A DNA stretch of 12,139 bases. Origin: CAG-791 sp045546175. GTDB taxonomy: Bacteria > Bacillota > Clostridia > Lachnospirales > Lachnospiraceae. Each line of letters begins with the position of its first letter. The first letter of the stretch is position 1. Made by a program: the position numbers and the translations under genes. Of the stretch, positions 7,062-12,139 are shown piece by piece. The DNA lies in NCBI GenBank assembly GCA_045546175.1, contig JAZQCI010000012.1, positions 1 to 12,139 on the forward strand, read 5' to 3'. Under the pieces are notes generated by a model, which worked only from the letters and a program-made list of their open reading frames with translations, searched no databases and was not told the DNA's origin.

Positions 7062-7091
7062 TTCACAGGAAATCCGCGATTTGAACATAAT
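7062..7091 (+). promoter_or_regulatory. Orphan sigma-A-like promoter
   Basis: TTCACA (7062-7067, five of six) and CATAAT (7086-7091, five of six) are 18 bases apart. Transcription would begin at about 7098, where no credible plus-strand gene follows; the next gene remnant is on the opposite strand. Confidence 0.5.
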
Positions 7092-7097
7092 TTCCCT

Positions 7098-7262
7098 TTA
7101 TTATTACATCATCGACAGGGGCACAAGGAAATGAACTCCCCTCAATCAGTTTCTTCCCTGCCGAGACGTATTGTTTATCATTTTCCCCCCTTTAAGAGAA
7201 GAGCCCTTCAGAATGGATACCGGATGGCCGGTGCTCATTCTGAAGGCCTCTTTCCCTTTCAT
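7098..7262 (+). ncRNA. Candidate small RNA of unknown family
   Basis: This stretch begins at the predicted start of the orphan promoter and ends just after a long hairpin with a T/C-rich 3' side. Its 5' half can form alternative short stems (for example AGGGG with CCCCT, and CAGGG with CCCTG, around 7115-7160). I do not recognise it as 6S, SRP RNA, tmRNA or a known riboswitch. The only open frame in it (ATG at 7131) has its AAGGA immediately against the start and a composition unlike its neighbours, so I do not call a protein. The call rests on promoter plus hairpin only. Confidence 0.3.
7201..7260 (+). terminator. Long hairpin with pyrimidine-rich tail
   Basis: An 11-bp stem (7205-7215 with 7236-7246) is extended outwards by three pairs past a C-C mismatch (7201-7203 with 7248-7250). 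It is capped by an inner ACCGG-ATGG-CCGGT hairpin (7219-7232). TTTCCCTTTC follows. It could terminate the orphan transcript starting near 7098. Confidence 0.5.
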
Positions 7263-7284
7263 CTTTATTCGGGTTCACCTGTCA

Positions 7285-7342
7285 ATTGTCAGCGGCGGGA
7301 AAAACTGACAATGTCAAATCTCACTTATTAATCTCACTTATT
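7285..7342. repeat. Inverted repeat and 13-bp tandem duplication at the fragment's 3' end
   Basis: ATTGTCAG (7285-7292) and CTGACAAT (7305-7312) form an 8-bp stem with a 12-base loop. Beyond it, a 13-base sequence AATCTCACTTATT occurs twice in exact tandem (7317-7329 and 7330-7342). The second copy contains the stop codon of the oxidoreductase fragment. The duplication looks like a small slippage scar. Confidence 0.7.
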
Positions 7343-7732
7343 TCCGAACTTCTCCTGCATATAAGCGTCCATGTTATCGGCGATCTGCTTGGCCGCTGCC
7401 ACAGCCTTCCCTGTCTCCGGATCCTCCACTCTGTCGCAGAAGACCGCGCCTTCGTCCACAATGCGGATAATGTTCTTATTAAACTCAAAGTGGACGCCGT
7501 CAAGCACGGCATAATTATATTCATTCTCGGACGCCGCCACCTTGTCGCCCCGCACATAGACGGTGACGTCTCTGGCTCCGTGGCGAATGGCGGTGCGCGC
7601 CACGTCCATGGCTGCGTTGCCCGCGCCGACGATCGCTACTTTGTCACCCAGTTCGTAGACATCGGGGTTGTTCAGATAGTTGATCGCGTAGAAGACATGG
7701 CCGAAAGTCTCTCCGGGCACGCCCGCCGACAA
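7334..7732 (-). pseudogene. Remnant of a GltD-like FAD/NAD(P) oxidoreductase
   Basis: The 132 codons encode the pyridine-nucleotide-binding part of a GltD/NfnB-type flavoprotein: the linker 'GVPGETFGHVFYAINYL', then the Rossmann motif VAIVGAGNAAMD (33-43) and ARTAIRHGARDVTVYVR. The N-terminal FAD-binding half is missing: a TAA stop lies directly upstream of the only possible start (a TTG at 7732), with no convincing ribosome binding site. The sequence also appears to jump from DPETGK to AVAAAKQIADNMDAYM (junction near 7405), which resembles the terminal helix of the family, so the second FAD-binding segment with its GD motif is also lost. Intact relatives are several hundred residues long. 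The reading frame has stayed open, so decay may be recent. No activity is expected. Confidence 0.75.
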
Positions 7733-7814
7733 TTAGTAATACCTCAAACCTTTATATTTATGGACTTTTCAGACTATTTTACATCCGAAATTGTACACAT
7801 TCAGATCCAATTCG

Positions 7815-7842
7815 TTTATGGCAAAAGACAGAGAATTATGAT
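7815..7842 (+). promoter_or_regulatory. Possible promoter of the dipeptidase operon
   Basis: TATGAT (7837-7842) is a good -10; the best -35 at suitable spacing is the weak TTTATG (7815-7820, 16 bases). The leader would be about 55 bases. Confidence 0.3.
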
Positions 7843-7905
7843 AGGGTTGTAAAGGCAGTTTTGGCTGTGCAACACAAGAAGTGCCGTGCGCACCGGAGTA
7901 ATAGA

Positions 7906-8565
7906 ATGGAAAGAGATTTTAAAAAAGAAGCGGCGATGAATGCATCGGGGTTTGTCCTGCTCTCGGATATTGTTCCGTCAATCGTGCAGGAGATTCGCTA
8001 TTTTTCCACCTTCAATTTTGTGGGAGACAGGATCGACGGCTATGAGCAGCCTTGCGCGATCATCACCAAGGAAGCGGCAAGAGCCCTTAAGGCAATCAGC
8101 AACCGGGCAAATGTGATGGGCTATCGCCTCAAAGTCTTCGACGCATACCGCCCGGCGGCCGCGGTCAGGCACTTTGTGCTCTGGGGCGTGGACGACCTGG
8201 ACCAGCGCATGAAGCCGTTCTTCTACCCGGACCTCGAGAAGCAGGAGCTCTTCCGCAGGGGCTACATTGCCAGTCAGTCCAGCCACAGCAGAGGCAGCAC
8301 CATCGATCTGACGCTCCTCGACATGAAGACCGGCAAAGAAGTGGACATGGGAAGTCCCTTCGACTATTTCAGCGAGCTGTCCCACCCCGATTGCAAGGAC
8401 GTCACAAAGGAGCAGTACGAGAACAGGATGTTCCTGCAGGACCTGATGGTCCGCGGCGGATTTGTGCCCATCGACTGCGAGTGGTGGCACTTCACACTCA
8501 TGGACGAGCCGTATCCGGACACTTATTTCGAATTTCCCGTCTCGACGGAATTCCTGAAAAGGTAA
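7906..8565 (+). CDS. D-alanyl-D-alanine dipeptidase, VanX/DdpX family (M15D)
   Basis: This is a zinc dipeptidase that splits D-Ala-D-Ala; the family includes VanX of vancomycin resistance and DdpX of E. coli. The 219 residues contain every key site: Arg82 in DAYRP, the zinc ligands His127 and Asp134 in SSHSRGSTID, catalytic Glu192 and zinc ligand His195 in CEWWH. The spacing equals that of VanX (R71, H116, D123, E181, H184), shifted by 11 throughout. There is no signal peptide, so it is cytoplasmic. The ATG at 7906 has GGAG seven bases before it; the ATG at 7936 would match the VanX N-terminus better but has a poor site, and a TTG at 7861 is also in frame. No vanHA or vanRS genes are in the window, so a role in D-Ala recycling is as likely as resistance. 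It shares an operon with the EamA transporter 21 bases downstream. Confidence 0.93.
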   Translation: MERDFKKEAAMNASGFVLLSDIVPSIVQEIRYFSTFNFVGDRIDGYEQPCAIITKEAARALKAISNRANVMGYRLKVFDAYRPAAAVRHFVLWGVDDLDQRMKPFFYPDLEKQELFRRGYIASQSSHSRGSTIDLTLLDMKTGKEVDMGSPFDYFSELSHPDCKDVTKEQYENRMFLQDLMVRGGFVPIDCEWWHFTLMDEPYPDTYFEFPVSTEFLKR

Positions 8566-8586
8566 TACATATAGGAGATAGACAAA

Positions 8587-9558
8587 ATGACTGCTAACGA
8601 AACAGCAACCCAAAACAAGAAAAACGGCGTGATCTGGGCCTGGTTCCCGGTGACGCTTCTCACCGCGGTTTTCTGCTGCGTGCTGTGGGGAAGCGCCTCA
8701 CCGGCCATCAAGATCGCGTATGAACAGTTTAAGATCGGGCCCGACGACACCGCTTCCCGGATCATAGTGGCGGGCGCCAGATTCATGATCGCAGGCGTCA
8801 TGACCATTGTGTTTGGCTCTATTTTGGCGAGAAAATTTCTTCTGCCCAAGAAGGAATCGTGGAAGAACGTCGTGATCCTGTCTCTGGTGCAGACAGTCGG
8901 CCAGTACTACTTCTTCTTCATGGCCCTGGCCAACACGTCCGGCGTGCGTGGCTCGATCATCAACGCGTCGGGCAACTTCATCGCGATCCTGTTTGCGGTC
9001 TACATCTTCCGCTTTGAGAAGATGACGCTGAGGAAGCTCCTCGGATGCCTGGTCGGCTTCGCCGGCATCCTGCTGATCCTGGGCGGCGGACAGGCGCTCA
9101 TGGAAGGCGGCCGCGTGACCCTGGCCGGCGAAGGCGCCATGCTCGTGGCTGATTTCTTCTACGCCGCCTCCGGATGCCTGATCAAGATCTTCTCCCGCGA
9201 TGAAAATCCCGTGGTCCTGAGCGGCTACCAGTTCCTGATCGGCGGAGTGATCCTCTTTGCGATCGGCTCCCTCATGGGCGGACACCTGATCTTCTACAGC
9301 ACCGGCTGTGTCCTGAACCTGCTCTACATGGGCTTCATTTCGGCGGGTGCCTACACGCTCTGGGGCGTTCTGCTCAAGTACAACCCTGTGAGCCGCGTCT
9401 CCATCCTCGGCTTCATCAACCCGGTGATGGGTGTTCTGCTCTCGGCACTGTTCCTTGGTGAAGGCAGAGAGGCCTTCTCGCTGACCGGGCTTCTGGCCCT
9501 GCTGCTTGTCAGTGCGGGAATTGTAATCGTCAATACTTCGGATAAGAAGAAAGCTTGA
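8587..9558 (+). CDS. EamA/DMT-superfamily transporter
   Basis: The 323-residue inner-membrane protein belongs to the drug/metabolite transporter superfamily. It has two EamA halves (about 25-166 and 184-316) and about ten hydrophobic segments, near 16-34, 60-80, 94-113, 118-141, 150-168, 182-202, 210-229, 241-262, 268-290 and 298-315. Both termini are charged and probably cytoplasmic. Family members export or import amino acids, nucleotides and other small metabolites; the substrate cannot be read from sequence. AGGAG precedes the ATG by nine bases, and the gene starts 21 bases after the dipeptidase stop, so the two are co-transcribed. Linkage to a D-Ala-D-Ala dipeptidase makes a D-amino acid or peptide substrate a reasonable guess only. 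A strong terminator follows. Confidence 0.92.
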   Translation: MTANETATQNKKNGVIWAWFPVTLLTAVFCCVLWGSASPAIKIAYEQFKIGPDDTASRIIVAGARFMIAGVMTIVFGSILARKFLLPKKESWKNVVILSLVQTVGQYYFFFMALANTSGVRGSIINASGNFIAILFAVYIFRFEKMTLRKLLGCLVGFAGILLILGGGQALMEGGRVTLAGEGAMLVADFFYAASGCLIKIFSRDENPVVLSGYQFLIGGVILFAIGSLMGGHLIFYSTGCVLNLLYMGFISAGAYTLWGVLLKYNPVSRVSILGFINPVMGVLLSALFLGEGREAFSLTGLLALLLVSAGIVIVNTSDKKKA

Positions 9559-9587
9559 TGTGTCACAGAACCATGGCATACATCAAC

Positions 9588-9620
9588 AAAACGCAGAGGT
9601 CGAATGGCCTCTGCGTTTTT
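9588..9620 (+). terminator. Intrinsic terminator of the dipeptidase-transporter operon
   Basis: ACGCAGAGG (9591-9599) pairs with CCTCTGCGT (9608-9616) across an 8-base loop, with flanking A and T residues extending the stem, and TTTTT follows. It begins 30 bases after the transporter stop. The same hairpin recurs after the L,D-transpeptidase gene. Confidence 0.9.
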
Positions 9621-9656
9621 AGGTATAAACCCGTATTTTTACATTTTCATATCCTA
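9589..9656. repeat. Copy 1 of a duplicated terminator element of about 70 bp
   Basis: The terminator hairpin and the AT-rich sequence after it (TATAAACCCGTATTTTTACA and on to ATCCTA) are nearly identical to 10893-10961. The differences are a one-base change in loop length and a few substitutions. Similarity continues weakly into TCCCGG on the right. Confidence 0.85.
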
Positions 9657-9869
9657 ATTTTTTCCCGGGCATTCACTCCGATAGCCTGAATTAGGTGATA
9701 TTTTTTCCACAACGCACCGCTATGCCTAGTTTCATGGAAAATACCTTCATATTTTGACCAAATGAGAGGTCTTCTGAAATTTCTTTGGGAGATGTTTTTG
9801 CAAAATATAGCTGATATGCCTAAAATCCAACTGCACCGCCAAGTCGAGCCGGTTCCGGCGCCCGGCACC
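9657..9869. other. Intergenic segment with no confident gene
   Basis: This AT-rich stretch keeps one minus-strand frame open, ending at 9647. That frame encodes a peptide of plausible composition near its C-terminus (EGIFHETRHSGALWKKYHL), but the upstream part of the frame is translated from the GC-rich 15-bp repeat and is arginine-rich. I see no ribosome binding site, and no family is recognised. It may be a gene remnant or chance. A related octamer, TATGCCTA, occurs twice (near 9720 and 9815). Confidence 0.3.
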
Positions 9870-9929
9870 CGCGCCCCACGCCTCCGCGCCCCACGCCTCC
9901 GCGCCTCACACCTCCGCGCCTCCGCACCT
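9870..9929. repeat. GC-rich 15-bp tandem repeat, four units
   Basis: Units at 9870-9884 and 9885-9899 are identical (CGCGCCCCACGCCTC). Units at 9900-9914 and 9915-9929 are degenerate. The GC-rich inverted sequence GGCGCGGCGCCGGCGCC follows directly. Unit length and copy number match the minisatellite at 1036-1095, and the two consensus units agree at about 8 of 15 positions. Confidence 0.85.
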
Positions 9930-9954
9930 GCGGCGCGGCGCCGGCGCCCACCGG

Positions 9955-9985
9955 GTGTGTCACGGGATACGTCCCCGTGACACAC
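9955..9985. repeat. 12-bp perfect inverted repeat
   Basis: GTGTGTCACGGG (9955-9966) pairs with CCCGTGACACAC (9974-9985) across a 7-base loop. No T-tract follows on either strand, so this is not an ordinary terminator. It lies about 70 bases upstream of the transpeptidase -35 and could be an operator or a transcript-stabilising hairpin. Confidence 0.7.
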
Positions 9986-10053
9986 TCCCGCTCATAATCC
10001 ACTCCGCAAAACGTCTGTCAATCGGCTCGTCATTATTGAATGCCGTTCCCTCG

Positions 10054-10083
10054 TTGTATATTCGGACCCTGAGGGGCTATAAT
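10054..10083 (+). promoter_or_regulatory. Promoter of the L,D-transpeptidase gene
   Basis: TTGTAT (10054-10059) and a perfect TATAAT (10078-10083) are 18 bases apart. The start at about 10090 gives a very short leader containing AGGAG (10093-10097). Confidence 0.65.
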
Positions 10084-10109
10084 ATCTGTGAAAGGAGTGT
10101 TGAATCAGT

Positions 10110-10889
10110 ATGAAAATGAGAAAAAGAAATTGTATCCTGACAATCGTAATTACTGCTCTGCTTGCCGCAGCCGTCACATCCTGCGGCAGCACAGCCTCAA
10201 AGGAATCCGAATACAAAGGGATTCAAGTGGCCTCTCCGGATTGGGTGGCCAATCTGGATGCGGCCGCTTCCGCCGACCAAATGCTGGTTGTAGCCGCCTT
10301 CAACGAAACCGCCACCGATGCCTGGGTCTCCCTGCATGAAAAACAGGCGAACGGCACCTGGAAGATGGTCATGACTACTCCGGGTTTTATCGGCAAGAAC
10401 GGCCTTGGCAAGACCAAAGAAGGAGATGCCAAAACACCGACCGGCGTCTTTCATTTCAACCGCGCCTTCGGGATCGCGGATGATCCGGGCTGCGCGATCC
10501 CCTATGTGAAAGTCGATCAGGACACTTACTGGTCCGGCGATCCGCGCGAAGGCTTCCACTACAATGAACTTGTCAATCTCAAAGACCTGCCCGATCTGGA
10601 TCTCGAAAGCGGGGATTCCGAGCACATCATTGATTACCCTTACCACTATCAGTACTGCCTGAATATCAGTTACAACGAGGAGGGAAAGCCGGGGCTGGGA
10701 TCCGCAATCTTCCTGCACTGTTTTGGCCCCGCAAAGCCGTTTACCGGCGGATGTGTCGCCATTCCGGAGGAGCATATGAAATATGTCATGCAGCACGTTG
10801 ATCAAAACACCGCTGTCGTGATAGACACCTTCGAGGCCCTGTCCGGAAGCACTGACTGGCCCGACAGCACCTGGCCGCAGGAAAGATAA
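10110..10889 (+). CDS. Lipoprotein L,D-transpeptidase (YkuD/ErfK-like domain)
   Basis: This is probably an envelope enzyme that forms or edits peptidoglycan cross-links through a cysteine nucleophile. The 259-residue precursor has a basic start, a hydrophobic segment (8-22) and a lipobox VTSC, with Cys25 as the likely lipidated residue. The catalytic domain spans about 58-240: GKNGLGKTKEGDAKTPTG (95-112) is the usual lead-in, then IFLHC with His203 and PFTGGCVAIP with the catalytic Cys215. This is the variant HC...TGGCVAI signature, not the classic SHGC(I/V)R form. The ATG at 10110 follows an in-frame stop (10101-10103); AGGAG lies 12 bases upstream, slightly far. The gene is monocistronic with its own promoter and terminator, and converges with the thioredoxin gene. 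Exact activity (3-3 cross-linking, protein anchoring or carboxypeptidase) is not determined. Confidence 0.9.
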   Translation: MKMRKRNCILTIVITALLAAAVTSCGSTASKESEYKGIQVASPDWVANLDAAASADQMLVVAAFNETATDAWVSLHEKQANGTWKMVMTTPGFIGKNGLGKTKEGDAKTPTGVFHFNRAFGIADDPGCAIPYVKVDQDTYWSGDPREGFHYNELVNLKDLPDLDLESGDSEHIIDYPYHYQYCLNISYNEEGKPGLGSAIFLHCFGPAKPFTGGCVAIPEEHMKYVMQHVDQNTAVVIDTFEALSGSTDWPDSTWPQER

Positions 10890-10892
10890 GTG

Positions 10893-10961
10893 AAACGCAG
10901 AGGTCGATATGGCCTCTGCGTTTTTAAGTATAAACCCGTATTTTTACAATTTCGTATCCTA
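10893..10961. repeat. Copy 2 of the duplicated terminator element
   Basis: Nearly identical to 9589-9656, from the hairpin through TATAAACCCGTATTTTTACA to ATCCTA. It fills the gap between the transpeptidase and thioredoxin stop codons and touches the last codons of the latter. Weak similarity to the flank of copy 1 continues into that coding end (GCCGGGAAA against GCCCGGGAAA on the minus strand). Confidence 0.85.
10895..10925 (+). terminator. Intrinsic terminator of the L,D-transpeptidase gene
   Basis: ACGCAGAGG (10895-10903) pairs with CCTCTGCGT (10913-10921) across a 9-base loop and runs into TTTTT. It starts six bases after the stop codon. On the minus strand only TTTC follows the stem, so it is weaker for the convergent gene. 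Confidence 0.9.
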
Positions 10962-10962
10962 C

Positions 10963-11646
10963 TCATTTCCCGGCAGCGGCCAGCGCCTCTGCCAGTCTTT
11001 CCCTGCACAGCTCGACGTTCGCACCGACCACCGGCTTCGTCAGGACCCTGCCTTCGCTGTCCACAAAATAGGTGGTAGGCATAGCTTTATGAGGCATCGC
11101 AGGATACATTTCCTTTACGAGGCCAATATTCGTATATGTTACGCCCTTCTCACCAAGAATCTTCTTGGCCTCAGCGGCATCGGTGTCCGCATCCTCACAG
11201 ATTCCGATCACCTGGCATCCCTGCGCCTCAAGTTCCTTGTTAAATTTCTCCAGCTCCGGAAGCTCCTCCACGCAGTGCGGGCACCATGTGGCCCAGAAAT
11301 TAATCACGGTCACCTTCTTATCGCGGAAAAGATCGGCGCTGTTAACCGAATTCCCATCCAAATCCGTCGTCTCAAAACTCACCATGTTTCCCACGGAATC
11401 GTCTCCGGAAGAGTATCCGGAACCCTCTCCGAAGAGCATCTCCATGAGCGCTTCCATCGGATCTTCCTTAGCAGTACCGGTCTCACTGCCGGTAAATTCC
11501 CCGGCACCGACAGCCGAAATATCAGCCTTATTGCCGGAAACCTGCTTTGCGCAGGCCGCACTGCCAAAGCCTGCCACCGCGGAAACGCACATAAGCGCTG
11601 CCGCACCAAGTGAAATCAGCTGTTTTTTCAGATTCAATTCTCTCAT
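10963..11646 (-). CDS. Exported TlpA/ResA-like thioredoxin-fold protein
   Basis: This 227-residue envelope thiol-disulfide oxidoreductase has an N-terminal signal (basic start, hydrophobic 10-28) ending near GSAACAK. Cys32 may be lipidated, but the lipobox is weak and ordinary signal peptidase cleavage is possible. A disordered linker (33-85) leads to the redoxin domain (about 88-222). This contains FWATWCPHC with active-site Cys122 and Cys125, CEDADTDAAEAKKIL, and the cis-proline MPTTYFVDSEGR (Pro190). Known relatives use the CxxC to reduce disulfides of exported proteins or in cytochrome c maturation. No ccdA-type electron donor is in the window. AGAGG lies eight bases before the ATG at 11646. 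It converges with the transpeptidase gene. Confidence 0.93.
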   Translation of the reverse strand: MRELNLKKQLISLGAAALMCVSAVAGFGSAACAKQVSGNKADISAVGAGEFTGSETGTAKEDPMEALMEMLFGEGSGYSSGDDSVGNMVSFETTDLDGNSVNSADLFRDKKVTVINFWATWCPHCVEELPELEKFNKELEAQGCQVIGICEDADTDAAEAKKILGEKGVTYTNIGLVKEMYPAMPHKAMPTTYFVDSEGRVLTKPVVGANVELCRERLAEALAAAGK

Positions 11647-11732
11647 TTCTTTATCCTCTTACATAATGTTTGTATAGTCTTGTTTACTGCCGATGCCCTG
11701 TTATCATTTTGTTTCTTTGCGGCATCTGAATT

Positions 11733-11760
11733 AATATACGAACATGTAAGAGAATTTCAA
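11733..11760 (-). promoter_or_regulatory. Promoter of the thioredoxin-like gene
   Basis: On the minus strand TTGAAA (11760-11755) and TATATT (11738-11733) are 16 bases apart. The leader would be about 80 bases. A second -10-like TATACA lies nearer the gene (about 11672) but has no good -35. Confidence 0.45.
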
Positions 11761-11800
11761 CAGCGGACGGAATAGTTTCCGGTTACCGGCTGCCGGGAAA

Positions 11801-11902
11801 TCATTTCTTCCCGGTCAAAATCCCCAGCAGCGCCGTGCACCCCTGCAGCACATCGTCCCAGGTGGCATCAAAATCATCGTTATACCAGGGATCAGCCACT
11901 TC
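11801..11902 (-). pseudogene. C-terminal remnant of a low-molecular-weight protein tyrosine phosphatase
   Basis: Read on the minus strand, 33 codons before the TGA at 11803-11801 give EVADPWYNDDFDATWDDVLQ and then GCTALLGILTGKK. This matches the C-terminus of LMW-PTPs, in which the DP[WY]Y motif contains the general-acid aspartate and is followed by a helix leading to a cysteine and LL. Everything before it is missing: no CxxxxCR(S/T) P-loop is found upstream in any minus-strand frame. The sequence before about 11903 is a degenerate 10-bp repeat. The identification is by motif pattern over a short stretch. Confidence 0.6.
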
Positions 11903-11910
11903 CTGCCAAA

Positions 11911-11960
11911 AAATCGGGCAAAAATCCGGAAATGCGGCAAATCGAGGCAAATCGCGGACA
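11911..11960. repeat. Degenerate 10-bp repeat next to the phosphatase remnant
   Basis: Five consecutive decamers (AAATCGGGCA, AAAATCCGGA, AATGCGGCAA, ATCGAGGCAA, ATCGCGGACA) are clear variants of one another. GGCAAATCG recurs exactly at 11936-11944 and 11946-11954. The array begins where phosphatase similarity stops. Confidence 0.6.
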
Positions 11961-11961
11961 T

Positions 11962-12007
11962 GAGTAGTAGTAAAAACGTAGTAGAAATAGGGGTGTTTTA
12001 CTACTCG
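11962..12007. repeat. Inverted repeat beside the decamer array
   Basis: AGTAGTAAAA (11966-11975) pairs with TTTTACTACT (11996-12005), a 10-bp stem with a 20-base loop; an alternative register pairs GAGTAGTA (11962-11969) with TACTACTC (11999-12006). It could be an end of a small mobile element or an attachment-like site. No transposase or second copy is visible. Confidence 0.55.
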
Positions 12008-12139
12008 TGCCCTTGCGTGACTTTAGGCGACCTGGGGTGTCGTGGGTTAGAAGCTGGTCGACATACTGGAATTTATTATTGCAAATCCTCAATAAATGAT
12101 TGCATACGGTCAGTTAATATTAAGTTGAACAATTATTAC
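12008..12139. other. Window end without a recognised feature
   Basis: A short GC-balanced segment (to about 12060) grades into AT-rich sequence at the window end. I see no gene, strong promoter or terminator. A 66-codon minus-strand frame (12092-11892) crosses the repeats and has no ribosome binding site or recognisable domain. Confidence 0.4.

Noticed and set aside
7906..8565. Acquired vancomycin-resistance cluster
   Set aside because: Only the VanX-like gene is present, with no ligase, dehydrogenase or two-component genes, so housekeeping D-Ala metabolism is equally possible.
9647..9985. A 112-codon minus-strand frame across the GC-rich repeat
   Set aside because: Half of it is the repeat translated into Arg/Gly/Ala strings, and no start signal is present. 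The C-terminal part looks more protein-like but matches no family I know.
11892..12092. A 66-codon minus-strand frame at the window end
   Set aside because: It crosses the decamer and inverted repeats out of frame with the phosphatase remnant and has no ribosome site or domain.

Overview
The window looks like the chromosome of a moderately GC-rich Firmicute, most likely a clostridium of the Lachnospiraceae type. The grounds are strong AGGAG-type ribosome binding sites, sigma-A-like promoters, intrinsic terminators and gene families common in that group (short Mrp ATPase, NYN/LabA protein, RlmH, VanX-like dipeptidase, lipoprotein L,D-transpeptidase, TlpA-like thioredoxin). I cannot name the species. 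There is no rRNA, tRNA, CRISPR array or recognisable insertion sequence.

Layout. 1-160 holds a 71-bp tandem repeat whose unit junctions fold into hairpins; the last one terminates the mrp gene (minus, 187-999). A divergent intergenic region (1000-1340) has four 15-bp tandem units and promoters for a NYN-OST-HTH RNA-binding protein (plus, 1341-2516). Convergent to it is a two-gene minus-strand operon: a 903-residue NTF2-PAS-PAS-coiled coil-ATPase protein (6295-3584) that looks like a histidine kinase without its phospho-acceptor histidine, followed by a membrane-anchored alpha/beta hydrolase (3559-2531). RlmH (plus, 6502-6975) comes next. Then there is an intergenic stretch with an orphan promoter and a long hairpin, and a decayed oxidoreductase fragment (minus, 7732-7334).

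The right half is an envelope-related block: a VanX-like D-Ala-D-Ala dipeptidase and an EamA transporter in one operon (7906-9558), a lipoprotein L,D-transpeptidase (10110-10889), and an exported TlpA-like thioredoxin facing it (11646-10963). The dipeptidase and the transpeptidase together suggest handling of D-Ala-D-Ala and peptidoglycan cross-linking; this is inference. The window ends in a C-terminal remnant of a low-molecular-weight tyrosine phosphatase joined to a degenerate 10-bp repeat.

The most notable signals are the His-less sensor protein, the intergenic repeats (71-bp array, two four-unit 15-bp minisatellites, a terminator element of about 70 bp present twice), a candidate small RNA at about 7098-7262, and two eroded genes. 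I see no clearly new defence or mobile system.
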